Source: Symbiodinium natans
Taxonomy: Eukaryota > Sar > Dinophyceae > Suessiales > Symbiodiniaceae
DNA length: 64,000 nt
NCBI GenBank assembly: GCA_905221605.1
Contig: CAJNDS010002341.1
Location: forward strand, 416,710-480,709
Direction: 5' to 3'
Shown: positions 10,484-21,553 of the stretch, piece after piece
Layout: each line of letters opens with the position of its first letter
Numbering within the stretch: position 1 is the stretch's first letter
Notes under the pieces: generated by a model
The model's input: the letters and a program-made list of their open reading frames with translations, nothing else
Told to the model about the DNA's origin: nothing
Databases searched by the model: none
Position numbers and translations under genes: made by a program

Positions 10484-11620
10484 ATGCTCCTTGGCAAGGA
10501 AGGAGACGCCGATGCTTCCAACGATGCAGCCAGTGACCCCGGAGCAGAGGCAGTCGAGACAGGTTTAGGGTTTAAGGTTTAGGTGTTTCTAGAGCTAGTG
10601 CAGCCAGAAGAAGTGCCCCAGGAGACCATGCTAGACTCCGAAGGGCAGCCTGTGGCCACGGACACCCTCAGCCACGTGTACCTTGACCAGGTATGCGTGT
10701 GCCCGACTTGAAGACGGTTTAGGGTTTAGGGTTCCTTCCGCGATGTATCGTGAAGCAGGATTGCAAGGTTTTTTGTGCTGCTCAGGAAGCTATATCGGCG
10801 GATGCAGGCCAACTGGCAAGCCTATGATGCCCCTCAGCAGATTCAGCGATGTCCCGGGCACGGCAACCCTCATTTCTAAACACGAAACCCTGTACCCCAA
10901 GACACATGACCGCAAGCATTCTGCACTTCAGCGCGGTGGCTTCTTTCAGTGCGTGGCAGATGGCTATCGATGGCTTTTCATTCCGACTCAAAGCACTTAA
11001 TAATCCTACACACCTACACGGGATCCAGGGCTCCGGGAAGTTCAGCGGGGTGATTATTATTGCTGACGAATAGCGGAGGCATATGCGCGAGTGAGCATGG
11101 CCATGGGCACCAACCAGTTCCTGCAGGCCTGGTGCGTTCTTGTTTGCACTGGCAGCAAGGGCCTTGACAGGGTCCATGAAGGTCCATGAAGGTCCATGAA
11201 AGCCTTCGTGGATCGGATATGAAAAGTTAGAAAAGGAACCAGGAGATGCGAGAGATTGCTGGAGGGAGGTCTTTCAGCCCACATGGCAGTAAACTGTCTT
11301 AGCCCATAAGAGTGCAGCATTCTGGCAGCAACTTGGCTACACCTGCCTGATCGGCTTTGTGTCGGAGAACGGGTCGGTGCTGCCTGGCATGTGCCGCCTG
11401 GCTGTGAGATAACGGGCGCCCCTTAAATTGGGGCACAACGCGCTGTCAAAGGTTCTGTTCTGGTCTTCAGCGTGTGCGCGGCGCTTCTCGTTCGACTGGA
11501 CCTCTACGTGTCGCGACCCTGGCTTGGACCAGGATGCGATGCTTCTGGTATCAAGACAAGCTGCAATACCGCATGCTGCGAGTCTGAGTCGCCAACTCCA
11601 AGGTCATCCCAGTCACTGGT
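10484..11620 (+). CDS. Multi-exon gene, acidic N-terminus, probable membrane protein of unknown function
   Basis: Exon 1 (10484-10562) starts MLLGKEGDADASND and ends in phase 1. Exon 2 (10593-10690) continues ELVQPEEVPQETMLDSEG and ends SHVYLDQ before a GT donor. A later exon at about 10787 contains LYRRMQANWQAYDA. Exon 11079-11126 reads AYARVSMAMGTNQFLQ. An exon from about 11321 contains FWQQLGYTCLIGFVSENG. A hydrophobic segment near 11470 reads VCAALLVRLDLYVSR. The phase 1 junction between exons 1 and 2 rebuilds one Glu codon. The pattern (acidic start, YARVSMAMG helix, hydrophobic segment ending LDLYVSR) recalls large dinoflagellate families of hypothetical multi-pass proteins, from memory only. 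No function can be given and the 3' end is not fixed. Confidence 0.6.
10563..10592 (+). other. 30-nt intron made of telomere-like sequence
   Basis: Between CAG and AGCTAGTG lies a 30-nt stretch, GT...TAG, built from GTTTAGGG, TTTAAGG and TTTAGGTG. Reading through it meets an in-frame TAG; removing it restores one open frame of 59 codons. It therefore behaves as an intron, at an unusually small size. Confidence 0.55.
10716..10735 (+). repeat. Interstitial telomere-like motif
   Basis: GGTTTAGGGTTTAGGGTTCC in the second intron of the gene starting at 10484. TTTAGGG is the plant-type telomere unit also reported for dinoflagellates. Confidence 0.8.
11171..11200 (+). repeat. Three perfect tandem copies of a 10-mer
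   Basis: GGTCCATGAA occurs three times head to tail inside the presumed intron between the exon ending NQFLQ and the exon beginning FWQQLGY. Confidence 0.9.
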
Positions 11621-11639
11621 GATGGCTTTGGTCTTGAAT

Positions 11640-12630
11640 ACGCCTCTCGGCTAACTCGGCTCCGCACTCTTTGCAGCTCATGCTCGTACCAGTCATCGAC
11701 TCTGACAGGCTGCCATCTTTCATTGCTGGCATCTGCCTCATTCTGACCTCGTTGACTCTCAGCCGCACAAGGCCTCATGACCCGGAGACATATCTGATAC
11801 TCAGATATTGTCAGCTCGCCGTAAGCCGAGGAAGGATCACACTTACTTGCGACCCTTGTCAGCACAAAGAGAAAGAAGTGCTTGCTAAGTTTTAATGTTT
11901 GTGGCCGTGCTCCCCTGTTCCCACTTGCCACATTGCGTGTGAGTTTTGTGCATTGCATGATGTAGTAGCGCCATCCGAGAATTGTTGGGAGATTCCCTGG
12001 TGCCTGTCCCAGTCTTTCTCCACATCGTGTGGTCACTTGGCGGATCTTCATTCGGGTGCACTTGTGCTCGACGTGACATCAACTGGCAGTTGACAGCAAC
12101 AACTGGCAGCAAGCTGGCAGCAAGGCTGTTGGTGCTGCTTCTGTGGGCGCAGGCCTTGTGTCTTTCCTTGGGCTGGAGAGTGTGACATATACACTCGGAT
12201 GGACCATGATGGCCCGCATGATGGCCACAATATGGAACGCAAGCTAAACGCAGGTCTGTGCTGCGCATTGCTTGACAAACTCGCGACAAGAGGTTGAGAT
12301 ACCAGCACGAGCAAGCAGGAATCTGATCAGACACCGTGTGTCAGCATGCCAGGGAAAGACCATCAACGGAATCGCCTTGCCGACAACCTTCCGCGCAGTG
12401 CGGCGACCCCAGCTATTGCAGACGTGCGAGATGCTTAGGATGCTTCAACTGACGCTGAAGCTGCGGCCCAGTGGGGGGTTGTTCTAGGATGTCCGCTTTC
12501 AGACATCCTCTTGAATAGAGTCCCTCAGTACAAGCAAGCCCCCTCCGCCAAGAGGGAGTTTAGAATGGCCTTGGCGCCCGAGGCTCTATTTGGATGTTTT
12601 TGGGTGGCTCAGCGCAAGAAGCCCGCAGGT
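11640..12630. other. No confident gene
   Basis: Open frames on both strands (for example 11551-12051 and 11885-12334 on the minus strand) lack recognisable motifs. Short exons may be present but cannot be called. Confidence 0.35.
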
Positions 12631-12637
12631 GGGGGCC

Positions 12638-12658
12638 GGGGGGGGGGGGGGGGGGGGG
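12638..12658 (+). repeat. 21-nt poly-G run
   Basis: Uninterrupted G homopolymer on the + strand, prone to G-quadruplex formation and to length error in sequencing. Confidence 0.9.
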
Positions 12659-12965
12659 TTCTTCCGTGATTCACGATTTGTGGGTTCTTATGGGGCTTGC
12701 GGGCTTTTGAGGCTTTGAGATGGTGGAATTTGAGTTGCTTTGGGGCTTGGGGCTTTTCTGTCAGGAGCTCTCCTTCACTCGGCAACAGACGCAGCGATCA
12801 GCTGAGGAGGCAGGATTTGCACTCTACTCGAGGCGGCAGGCCTTGCTATCTTATGCCAGCAGATTTCCTGTTGGACTTGCTACGTTTATCCTTCAGCGCC
12901 ACAAGCTTTCGCTAGCCATGGATCTGTCGCCTTGTACTGCACCTGACAGACGTGACAACCCCAAA

Positions 12966-12994
12966 GTTTAGGGTTGAGGGTTTAGGGTTTAGTG
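12966..12994 (+). repeat. Interstitial telomere-like motif
   Basis: TTTAGGG repeated with one TTGAGGG variant, within non-coding sequence. Confidence 0.8.
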
Positions 12995-13479
12995 CCCGAG
13001 TCTTCGTTGCTCATTGCAAGTCTGATGGCGCGCAAAAACTTGACAAGTTGCACAAAGTCGTTGTCGCAACTAGGATGCCGCCACTGGAGCCACTGCATCC
13101 TTTCGCCTCAGCGTTGTCAGAGAAGAGGCGCCTTGTGAACTGCACAGCGAAACGTTTGAAACGGATTTCGGGTCATTCTTTAGCCTGCCAGGAGCCATTG
13201 CATTCTGACAACATCCGTGTGCCCTTCTTGCCAAGTCCCGGTTCTGAAGAGGGACGACGCGGACTCAAGACTTCTTTGGCAGCTTGGAACCATATCGGCT
13301 CTTCCAAGGCCATAGTGATGTGTTACCCAGTCTACGCGTGTGAACGCAAGGCTCGCAAGTGCCGGGAGCTGTGTCTCAGCCGCAAGTTCTTAATGACAGG
13401 TGCGTGTTCTGAGCGTCTTCGAAACAGCCCAAAGTCAAGTGGAGACTGCGAGTGGCAGAGTGCCATGCCCTCCCATCCC

Positions 13480-13780
13480 GAGGAAGTCCGAGTTGCAGCA
13501 TGACCTCGGCTGCTTTGAGCACGAGGGCCTGGCGAGCCTCATGTCCGAATACGACAAGGAGGCTCCTGTTCATGCTGTAACTCTCTTGCTAAGTCAGGTG
13601 CATGAACGCTCATGAACGCTCACAGATCTCCGGAGTCTCAGCATGAGATGTCAGGTGGTCAATGAGATGCGCCAGCTCATGGACCGCTTGGATGCGAGCC
13701 TGCAGGAGGCAGCTCCGGAGGCACGCGCCGAGGCGCGTGAGATTTTCTCTGGGACTTGCTTGATGCTGGCTTGCGGAAGG
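13480..13780 (+). CDS. Two candidate exons of an unrecognised protein
   Basis: About 13480-13596 reads LGCFEHEGLASLMSEYDK then EAPVHAVTLLLSQ, ending at CAG|GT. After an acceptor at TGTCAG (about 13651) the sequence continues VVNEMRQLMDRLDASLQE then AAPEARAEAREIFS. Both segments have convincing protein composition with helical periodicity, and joining them gives a sensible acidic helical protein. No family recognised. Confidence 0.45.
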
Positions 13781-14009
13781 CCTCACGTCCAGTTTAGGCT
13801 GAGGCATCGTGCCCTTTTTGGAGGTTTCGCAGCCAGAGCAGCCAGCTGATGTAGCTTGGATGCAGGGCACCTCCACAGGACCACTTGACATACTTGACAT
13901 TGGATTGAGCAAAAATGTAAAGGGACGGCCATACGTAGCATGTGTCAGCAAGCTGGCCGCACCTTGAGCACACAAAACCGGTTGCTGCCTTGTTGTTGCT
14001 GGGATGCAG

Positions 14010-14247
14010 ACTGCAGACACTCAAGGTCTGGGTGCAGCTCGAGTGGAACACTGCCGGGCATGGTGGTATGCCATTCTATCGCCAAGTGAACTCAGAGGCC
14101 TTTGAACCTCCCATGGACCAATGCTGCCCACTTGTTTCATACATTTTGTCTCGAGAGGACTCAAGCGTTGTTTGGACAAAGCCGCCAGCTCCAGCAAAGG
14201 TCCTCGACATGTACGAAGTCAGGCACTTTCAGACTCTTAGGCTCTAG
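14010..14247 (+). CDS. Candidate exon
   Basis: From a CAG at about 14008 the frame reads TLKVWVQLEWNTAGHGG, then MPFYRQVNSEAFEPP, and ends VRHFQTLRL before a stop at 14247. Amino-acid usage is protein-like with Trp, Tyr and Cys. No known motif, and the frame could partly be intronic. Confidence 0.35.
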
Positions 14248-14334
14248 ATTCTCTAGACATTCTAGATGTTTGTTACGCTCCTTTCAGCTCGGTGGCGGCA
14301 CTCAGCTTCTTCAGCACTCTTGCAGGCAGAGGCT

Positions 14335-14480
14335 CGGAGGCTTGGAAGTAATGGCTGGGGGCCCAGCCACCGGAGCCCGGAGAGGTACTGGGAAGGTTTC
14401 TGGAGACAAATGGAAACCTTTCGAAAGGTTCAGATGCTCGTTTCCGAGTTCCAGGCTCGTGAGGAACAGGACTGCTTCAG
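14335..14480 (+). CDS. Candidate exon
   Basis: The frame carries SHRSPERYWEGFWRQMET then FRKVQMLVSEFQAREEQD, an aromatic and charged helical stretch. Boundaries and family unknown. It could belong to the same gene as the exon at 14010. Confidence 0.35.
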
Positions 14481-14529
14481 CCCGATCCGGCTTCCTCGGC
14501 TTCCTCCGTTGTCTTCCTTTTGAGCACCG

Positions 14530-16150
14530 TTCTGATTGCATGGCTCTTTCGTTCCTGGAAGGAATCCATCGCATCCGTCGCCTCCTCGTCCTCCGGTTCA
14601 GTTCTGCCCGAGCCTTCGAGGCCGGGCACAGACATCTGCTTCATTGTGATGACATCTTGTAATTGGGCTGTGGGGCCTTGGCGTAAGAAATCCGATCTCC
14701 ACGTGCTAAGTCGCTAGGCATCCCTCCTATTTCACAGACCCAGACCCCGAAGGCCGGCGGGCTCCGCGATGTCGACGGCCTCCAGTGAGGTGTGGCGTTT
14801 CTGCTGCTGCAGCGTTCGGATCTCGATGCGCGCCTTGTACGTTACCAGGTGGACTCCCTGTGGCACAACCCGTGCCTCGGCAAAGCGGTGCAACCAGACA
14901 CACAATGCATGTTTGTGGCGACGGCAGTTATGACAGTTTCCTGAGTGGAGGAAACAGCTCCATCAGGTTCTAGGATCTCCCAATCCCAAGGCCCGATCTG
15001 GAAACTGGCGGCCCGTCTTCGCAGGAGATGCAGCGCTTCGCTTTCCCTGTGCATGGCGCAAGCTTGCCGCAAGAACACGCAGAGTAAGAGACTGGGCTTA
15101 GATTCGCACTGACAAGTGCAGGAGCCACGCTTTGGTGGCGGAGCCTCGGTTTCAACCGCATAGAGACCGGTAAAGCACGGCTTGCAAGTGGCAGCTGCGG
15201 ACGCAACTGCCTGACCTTCCCCAATATGCTGGGTGCAAGAGAACAAGACAGCACGGTCTCGCCAAGGCGAGGCTGCGGTGCAACTGACCGAATCAGCAGC
15301 TGCACTTAATCAGTGATGTTCATGAAGTGTTGGCAAACACAGGGGACGGTCACAGGATCTTCAGCATTGAGCCAGGATTGTTCCTCCCATGTCTTGCCAG
15401 CATTCCTGGAGTCAAGGAAGTTGGTGGCGGTCAGAGTGTTCACTCCATCCCCAGTGAGGCTTGAACCGTGCAGCGCAACCCCCAAAACCTCACACCCGAT
15501 TCGGCCCTATTCACCTATGTCTAACTGAACACTCTGAGCCAAGCAGGTAGCTGGTGGAGGCTTCCATCCACATCGCCTACCGGAAGGTGACCGTGCCAGG
15601 TTCGGTGAGCTCCAGTTGTGGCTTTCATGACGAACGTGTATAAGCCGCATGAGTCCCATGTATCCCAATGCGCCAGGCAAAGGGACAAGGAGCCTGGGCG
15701 TTTGCCCTGGAGCACCATTCAGCAAGGCAGCCTTGTTCTGATAGCGGCCTGGAGCACCCTGCCTGAAGTTCCATGAAGTTCCTGAAGTTTGCCAAGTGAT
15801 TAAAAAACGGAATTTCCATGCGGGAAGGGAGGCATCGCCATTCCTTGCCTGACTCAGGTGCTGGATTTGTGTGGACGGTTCTGCGGTTGCTTACTGACGT
15901 AGTGGACATCCTGCGACTCGATTGCAATCACGCTAGCCCTTGGGAGCTTGTGGAGTGTCTTACCAACCGCGGTTGAACAATAGGGGTGTGGGGAGGGGTC
16001 CAGCTGGGCTGGTTGTATTGGGGATAGGCCCCAACTGATTTCGGTTTCAGGTCTCAGTGGTACCCCGGTATAGGCTAAGCGCCCTGTGCGTGTGCCCTAT
16101 AATACCTTTCCAAGAATGCATCTCTAAGAGCAGCGTCGAAACCATGTACG
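14530..16150. other. No confident gene
   Basis: Open frames on both strands without motifs. I see nothing I can support here. Confidence 0.35.
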
Positions 16151-16159
16151 GGTGAGTGT

Positions 16160-16390
16160 AATGCTCAATTGGCTTTTCTGGGTATACTCTGTGGGTGGAC
16201 ACTCCAGGGATTCACTTCAAATACTCTGAGGTTGATTCTTTGTGGATGCTCTGGGTTGCACTCCAGGGGGTTCTCTGAAAATACTCTTGGGGCCCTAAGC
16301 CTGGGCACTCCGCGGATTCTCCGAAAGTGCTTTGGGTTGGGCAGTCCAGGGATTTTTTGGGGATGCTCTGGGGAATGAAAATCCGGCTGG
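16160..16390 (+). repeat. Degenerate ~50-60 bp tandem repeat
   Basis: Three to four diverged units share GGGxxGxACTCCAGGGATT, ATACTCT and GGATGCTCTGGG words. The motif GTTGGGCACTCCAGGGAT recurs once near 61638. Confidence 0.6.
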
Positions 16391-17369
16391 GCTTGTACTA
16401 CGAATCAATGCAACCGTTTGAGGCATGGTCCCATGGTTCCATAGTACGAAAAGCGATATGGGCCGCCTAAAGCGATAATGTGGCTTCCGCGTCCTTTTCA
16501 CTCTCCTAGCAGATGTTGTCCGTCACATGAATTCGTTTCGCTCTTCACAATCTTCATTGATTGCTGCCTTCTGAGTGCACTTGCCTGTTCGGTCGGCGCT
16601 GTTCTCCTCGTTCCTGCCGTCCCCCACAAGTGCGCGATTCCGCGCTGCCTGACCGAGTCATTGCCCTGATCTTCCAGGAAGCCGCCAGTTCCGAAACCGG
16701 CACCCAACGAAAACCTGGAGCTTGTCTTCGATGGACCTTGGCCTCAGTTTTTCGAGCCTCAAGGCCTGTTGGCTCTCGATACTTGAGTCTTGAGTCACCT
16801 CGGTCCATTGAAGGGTCTGGCAGCCTTCCCCCATTACTCGCACGCGCACGACATCCGACCAGGGATGGCTTGCCAGCTGGAGAGAGGGCAGCCCGTGTTC
16901 TGGCTTCAAGAGAAGTTTGCAGCCTGGGGCTCAGTTGGCTCAGGTTCGGGAGGAAGCAACTGGAGTTGTTTTGCCATTGCCCCCCGAGGTTCATCAGTTG
17001 GCTGCGAATGACTGGACCCTAAGCGCCAGTGCTCACGAGGTGCGGCCAGTCTTGTGTTGCGTCAGTTTGCCCAAGTGACATATCTTGACGTCGATCTCTG
17101 GTGCAACTCTTTTACTGGATAGTTGCCTCAAGAGGGACGGCGAGTGTGGCGAGGACTGCTTTTCAGCCAGCTTTTTGGGGCAGCGTCATCGACAGTAAGT
17201 AGTGACGCCAGCACCACTAGCAAGCTTAGGAGCCAAGCGATGCGTGATCAGATGTAAGCTGCGGTTGTAAAGGGGGGCATGTTATCAATGTTCCAGCTGA
17301 GGGATGCTGCGTCCAAGTTCTCTTTCGGGCGTGATTCTTGTCCGTGCCCCTGTTCGGCGCTGCGTAGGC

Positions 17370-17660
17370 GGAGTGCCTGTCGCAAGCGCCGCAGTGGCTT
17401 GTCCGCAGTTGCTGGAAGCCATTTGCCAGTTCGATCCTACTCGTACATCAGCTCGTCGTGGTCCATTGTCAAAGCACCGAATCCAAACAGAGCAGCAACA
17501 GTGGCTGACGCTGCGGTGCCGGTGCGAAGGTTTCATGCGGCTGGACTGCGTGGAATTTCCATGCAGTGCAGCGATCTGCGTCGGAAGCAGGCAAGGTCTT
17601 CCAGCGCTGGAACTCAAACGGCATCTGCTGGACCCTGCTAACCTGCTGATAGCGGTATAA
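17370..17660 (+). CDS. Candidate exon or exons
   Basis: The frame reads ACPQLLEAICQFDPTRTS, then LSKHRIQTEQQQWLTLRC, then LPALELKRHLLDPANLL, and stops at 17660. The Gln/Arg/Leu-rich, non-repetitive composition is persuasive for coding. No domain recognised. Confidence 0.45.
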   Translation, partial: GVPVASAAVACPQLLEAICQFDPTRTSARRGPLSKHRIQTEQQQWLTLRCRCEGFMRLDCVEFPCSAAICVGSRQGLPALELKRHLLDPANLLIAV

Positions 17661-17997
17661 TCGTGGTTTGAAATATCCTGAAGCAATGCCAACGGCTCTG
17701 CGCCTCATGACTAAGCCGTGGTAGAGGCCTGCTCTTCGATGCTGGTTGGGACGGATGGCAATGTCTTGCTTTGCAATCGCACGGCTCAATGGCCTGGAGC
17801 TCAGAAGCCGTACGAGCCAATGTCGACAGTTGCCTGGCAGTGCTACAGTGTTCGTGCAGGATATCCTTGCACTCCGGAACCTGGCAAGTGGCTGCATCTA
17901 GCGACACCTCTGGGCTTTGGGCAAAGAGGACGACAGATGCCATGTCCTTGGAGGGTGCCTGAACATTGTGCGTCGTGTTGCACTCTTCTGCATCATG

Positions 17998-18328
17998 AAG
18001 GTGTCGGCCGGTCCGGCTTTCTTGCAAGATGTCGGTGGCACAGGCCTGAAACTGCCCGAGCTAGAGAAGGGTTAGCGAGCCTCAAGTCAAGAATCTGTCG
18101 ACGCAGAGGTGCAGATCGAGCTTCCCGACAGTACGTCGTCTTCTGAGAGCTCTCGATTTATAGAAACCAAGCTTGCCTTGACCCAAGCTGAAGGTTTCCA
18201 CCATGGAGCTGGGTCAGCAGCCCGTCGCCAGGACCCAGGAGTGGATGGATGTACTGGAGGAGCCGCTGTGGATCGATGCCACGCTTTCTTCGATCGTGGA
18301 GAACAGGCTCAGCAAGCACAAGCCCTAA
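17998..18328 (+). CDS. 3' exons of an unrecognised gene
   Basis: A segment after CATGAAG at about 18000 reads VSAGPAFLQDVGGTGLKL then PELEKG. A second near 18095-18180 reads AEVQIELPDSTSSSESS. The last exon begins after CTGAAG at about 18194 and reads VSTMELGQQPVARTQEWM, ending ENRLSKHKP and a TAA at 18326-18328. Together these resemble the C-terminal part of an acidic protein. Splice boundaries between the first two segments are not fixed. Confidence 0.45.
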
Positions 18329-18419
18329 ATGGACTGTCACGGGCAAATCCTAAATCCCCAAAGGGGTGTGATGAATGTGAGGCCTCAAAAGGACCGCAAC
18401 AAGAAGTGATGAAATGTAA

Positions 18420-18833
18420 ATTGTAAACGCTTGCGCGCGCCGCCTCGGCAGCCGGGCCGGCCCCATTTCGCAAAAAAAGGGAGGAAGGGCAGAGGGTGGG
18501 GGGGGGGGGGGCGGAGGGGGGTGAGGGGGGGGGGGGGGGTGGTGGGGGGGGGGTGGGGGGGGGGGTTGGGGGGAGGGGGTTGGGGGGGGTGGGGGGGGGG
18601 GTGGGGGTGTGGGGTGGGCGTGCGGGGGGTTTTTGAGGCACTCCCCCTGTAGGACTGTAGGAGCCACCGACAAGCGGGACCCTCCACGGCATCGGTTTGC
18701 AGCTCCTCCAAGGGATTGGGGGGGGGTCCGGAAGGGCGGGGGGGGGGGGGGGGGGTGGCGTCAGAAAATTTGGCATGGGGGGAAGGGTTGGGTTAGGTTC
18801 CACACGCTTCTCGGCAGGAAGCCGAGGCGAATT
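18420..18833 (+). repeat. Dispersed element, copy 1 (~0.41 kb)
   Basis: Shares ordered blocks with the sequence at 21090-21553: a left block from TTGTAAACGCTTG through CGGCAGCCGGGCCGGCC, CGCAAAAAAAGGG, a poly-G region, CACTCCCCCTGTAGG, CGGGACCCTCCACGGCATCG, CAGCTCCTCCAAG, a second poly-G, TGGCGTCAGAAA, and a right block ending CGGCAGGAAGCCGAGGCGAA. No transposase and no clear target-site duplication are visible. It is likely a non-autonomous mobile or segmentally duplicated element. Confidence 0.85.
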
Positions 18834-18954
18834 GGACTACACACCCGAACTGGGAGGCGTCGGCAAGGTCCCCCCCCCCCCCACATGCCCTAAGCCCCTA
18901 AGTTTTCCGAACCACAACGGGTTGAAGGTGGCGAAAACTTCACGCTAACAACAA

Positions 18955-19090
18955 CAGCAGCGGCGCGCTGCCACCACCACCTGCACCACCTGCACCACCT
19001 GCACCACCTGCACCACCTGCACCACCTTCACCACCTGCACCACCTGCACCGCTGCAGCGCCTGCACCGCCTGCACCGCCACCACCAGCAC
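18955..19090. repeat. CCACCTGCA 9-mer tandem repeat
   Basis: Roughly ten head-to-tail copies of a CACCTGCAC-type unit grading into GCACCGCCT variants. The Gly/Val/Gln frames on the minus strand come from the unit. Confidence 0.9.
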
Positions 19091-19194
19091 CCTTCCCCCC
19101 CACCACCGCCACCGCGGCCTCCGCTGACACCATCACCACCGCCGCCGCCATTAACGCCAATAACATCATGACCATCGTGACAGCGACAACACAA

Positions 19195-19345
19195 ATTTGT
19201 GCATCGATGAGGTGACGCACAACAACAACGGCAGCGAGACAAGGACAACAACGACAACGCAAAAAAAACATGCAGAACAACGACGACAACAAGAGAGCCG
19301 ACAACGACGACAACGACAGCGCAACAGCAACGACAACAGCATCAA
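19195..19345. repeat. AACGAC/ACAACG low-complexity tract
   Basis: An A/C/G-only region made of ACGACA and ACAACA words, continuous with the CCACCTGCA array. Simple sequence. Confidence 0.85.
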
Positions 19346-19957
19346 TAGTAAGATCGCCATCAGCAACAAGGCTAGCAGCTCCAGGGCGTGAAGGGTTATT
19401 TATTTTGTCAGAACAGCATCAGTTCATCGGATCTACCGTGTTTTTGCTTGTTTTAACACAGGCAACAAGAACAAACTTCTACTTCGATCATCGCCGATAC
19501 CCAATGTGGGAGCCATCCTGCCCGTTTTCGGACAGGTAATGAAGGATGCTTCACCGCAGGAATATTTCCGCCGTTGCCCAAAGACATTCTACGAATTGGA
19601 CACTGATTCTAGGAGGGACAATGGACACTCTGTGGGATTCGCTGGGGGATGGGAGACAGGCCAGGAGACCGGGCGAAGAGTGGGCGAGGAGAGCGATTGG
19701 CTTTAAATCCAACAACCAAAAAAAGAGGTTGAGAAACAAGAGCACACACCAGCCGCGCAAGATGCGCAACAAGATCACGACGTCTGGAAGCCACGTACCG
19801 AGCGTTGAGCTTGACTTTTGCTTTAAGCTTTTGCTCTGCCCTTCCCCTATGCCCTCCCCCCCTACCACCGAAGTGACAAAAACCGAGCATCGACCGGCAT
19901 CGGTTTGCCGACATCTCTGAACTTTAGCAGTCGAGCAACTGCATTGCTTCGTTGCAG

Positions 19958-20080
19958 TGTGAGGACGGCGGCCTCATTGCTCTCAGTGGCTCAGGACCCG
20001 CACTGTTCTGTTGTGGTGGCTGGCCGTCTTTACACGAAGCAATGAAAGAGGGCGCCAAGACACTGGCCCCGTACTCGTAG
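19958..20080 (+). CDS. Candidate terminal exon
   Basis: After a pyrimidine-containing acceptor (GCTTCGTTGCAG, ending 19957) the frame reads CEDGGLIALSGSGPALFC, then WPSLHEAMKEGAKTLAPY, and stops at TAG 20078-20080. The composition is convincingly protein-like. Family unknown. Confidence 0.4.
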   Translation, partial: CEDGGLIALSGSGPALFCCGGWPSLHEAMKEGAKTLAPYS

Positions 20081-21089
20081 GAAGAGGGAGCGCGCGGCTC
20101 AGTCTTGTCTGTGGTACTGCCTGAGGAGTTCTACACGCATGGAGGCCAACGTCTTCCTCGACCCGATGGCTTCCATCAGGCTGCAGACGACTTGAGACAT
20201 CCTGAGACCCAGCGAGTGGAGAGAAGTGACCTCTGCAGGTTGGTCCTTCGAGCTGCCCAGTCAGTTTGGACTGAGGCGCATTCGAATGTTGTGCAAATTG
20301 ACAAGCAGAGCCAGGAACCACGTTGTGTTATGGGCAGTCTGTCTGTGCAGGTGGCGGGGCTTCTGTACAGTGGGACAGACCGCCTTCTTCCTGGGGAAGG
20401 GCCGTGCAGGCCTTGCATCCTCTCCTTAAAAGCTGTCTGGATTCCGGGCATGCAGCTGGCATGCTAGGCCGGGTGGAGCTTTGGAAGATGGAGCTGCCGG
20501 CCAGCCTCAGAAACTGAGCGACCATTTTCCATGCATTTTCATGTAGTCTCATAGTTCACCAATATTGAATTGTCACATTGCTTCGCTACTTAAGTGGACG
20601 TCGCTTGGAGTCGGCTTGTGCCGCCCAGTTGCTGGCTTCACATCGGACCACACAGCCTGAATTCCAGGCTGCACTGTCCAGCAGGACGCAACACGCGTGC
20701 CTGTCCATGTGAAGATTCGACTACGGCCCGGCAGGAGGGCTGTAGTCAGATTGCTTCAAGCCACCGAGAAACATCCGACAGGGCTTTCGAGTCCACATTC
20801 AGCCGCCTGCAATGCTTCTTGGTGCCAGGAGGATGGGAGTATGATTCTGCAACATGCCACATGCCATGCTGACATGAATGTCAAGCTACAGCCAGGCCTT
20901 ACCCTCCCCAACATCTCTAATCCGCTGCTTCGTTCAAAGCCAGGTGGACAGCTTGGCAGATGCGACGGCTGCCTATGCAACTTGCGGCTCATGCCGCACG
21001 AGGCATCTGTCGAGCAGCACGGCAACACAGCCGACACGATCTGTGACCCTTCCACCGATGCGTGCAAAAAGAATCTGCCAGGCTACATA

Positions 21090-21276
21090 ATTGTAAACGC
21101 TTGTGCGCGCCGCCTCGGCAGCCGGGCCGGCCAGGACAGGAAAGGAGGAAAGAGGGTTTCGCAAAAAAAGGGGACGAAGGGCATCGAGGTCAAAGCGGGG
21201 GGGGGGTGGGGGGGGGTGGGGGGGGGTGGGGGGGGGGGGGGGGTGGGGGGGTGGGGGGGTGGGGGGGTGGGGGGGT

Positions 21277-21324
<48 letters not shown>

Positions 21325-21553
21325 GGGGTGTTTTTGAGGCACTCCCCCTGTAGGAGGCACCGACAGGCGGGACCCTCCACGGCATCGGTTTGCAGCTCCT
21401 CCAAGCGATTGGGGGGGGTCGCACAGGGCGGGGGGGGGGGGGGGGGTGGCGTCAGAAATTTTGGATGGGGGGAAGGGTTGGGTTAGGGGGAAGGAGGCCC
21501 GATCCGGGTCTGCTTGTTCCAGACGCTTCTCGGCAGGAAGCCGAGGCGAATTT
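21090..21553 (+). repeat. Dispersed element, copy 2 (~0.46 kb), with 47-nt G run
   Basis: Same block order and orientation as 18420-18833. This copy has extra sequence in the left part (GACAGGAAAGGAGGAAAG) and before the right end (GGAGGCCCGATCCGGGTC). Its central tract includes an uninterrupted run of G from 21277 to 21323. The two copies are 2.7 kb apart. Confidence 0.85.

Noticed and set aside
18309-21486. Pro-rich, Gly-rich and His-rich frames across the poly-G tracts
   Set aside because: Direct products of homopolymer DNA; present on both strands in both copies of the dispersed element.
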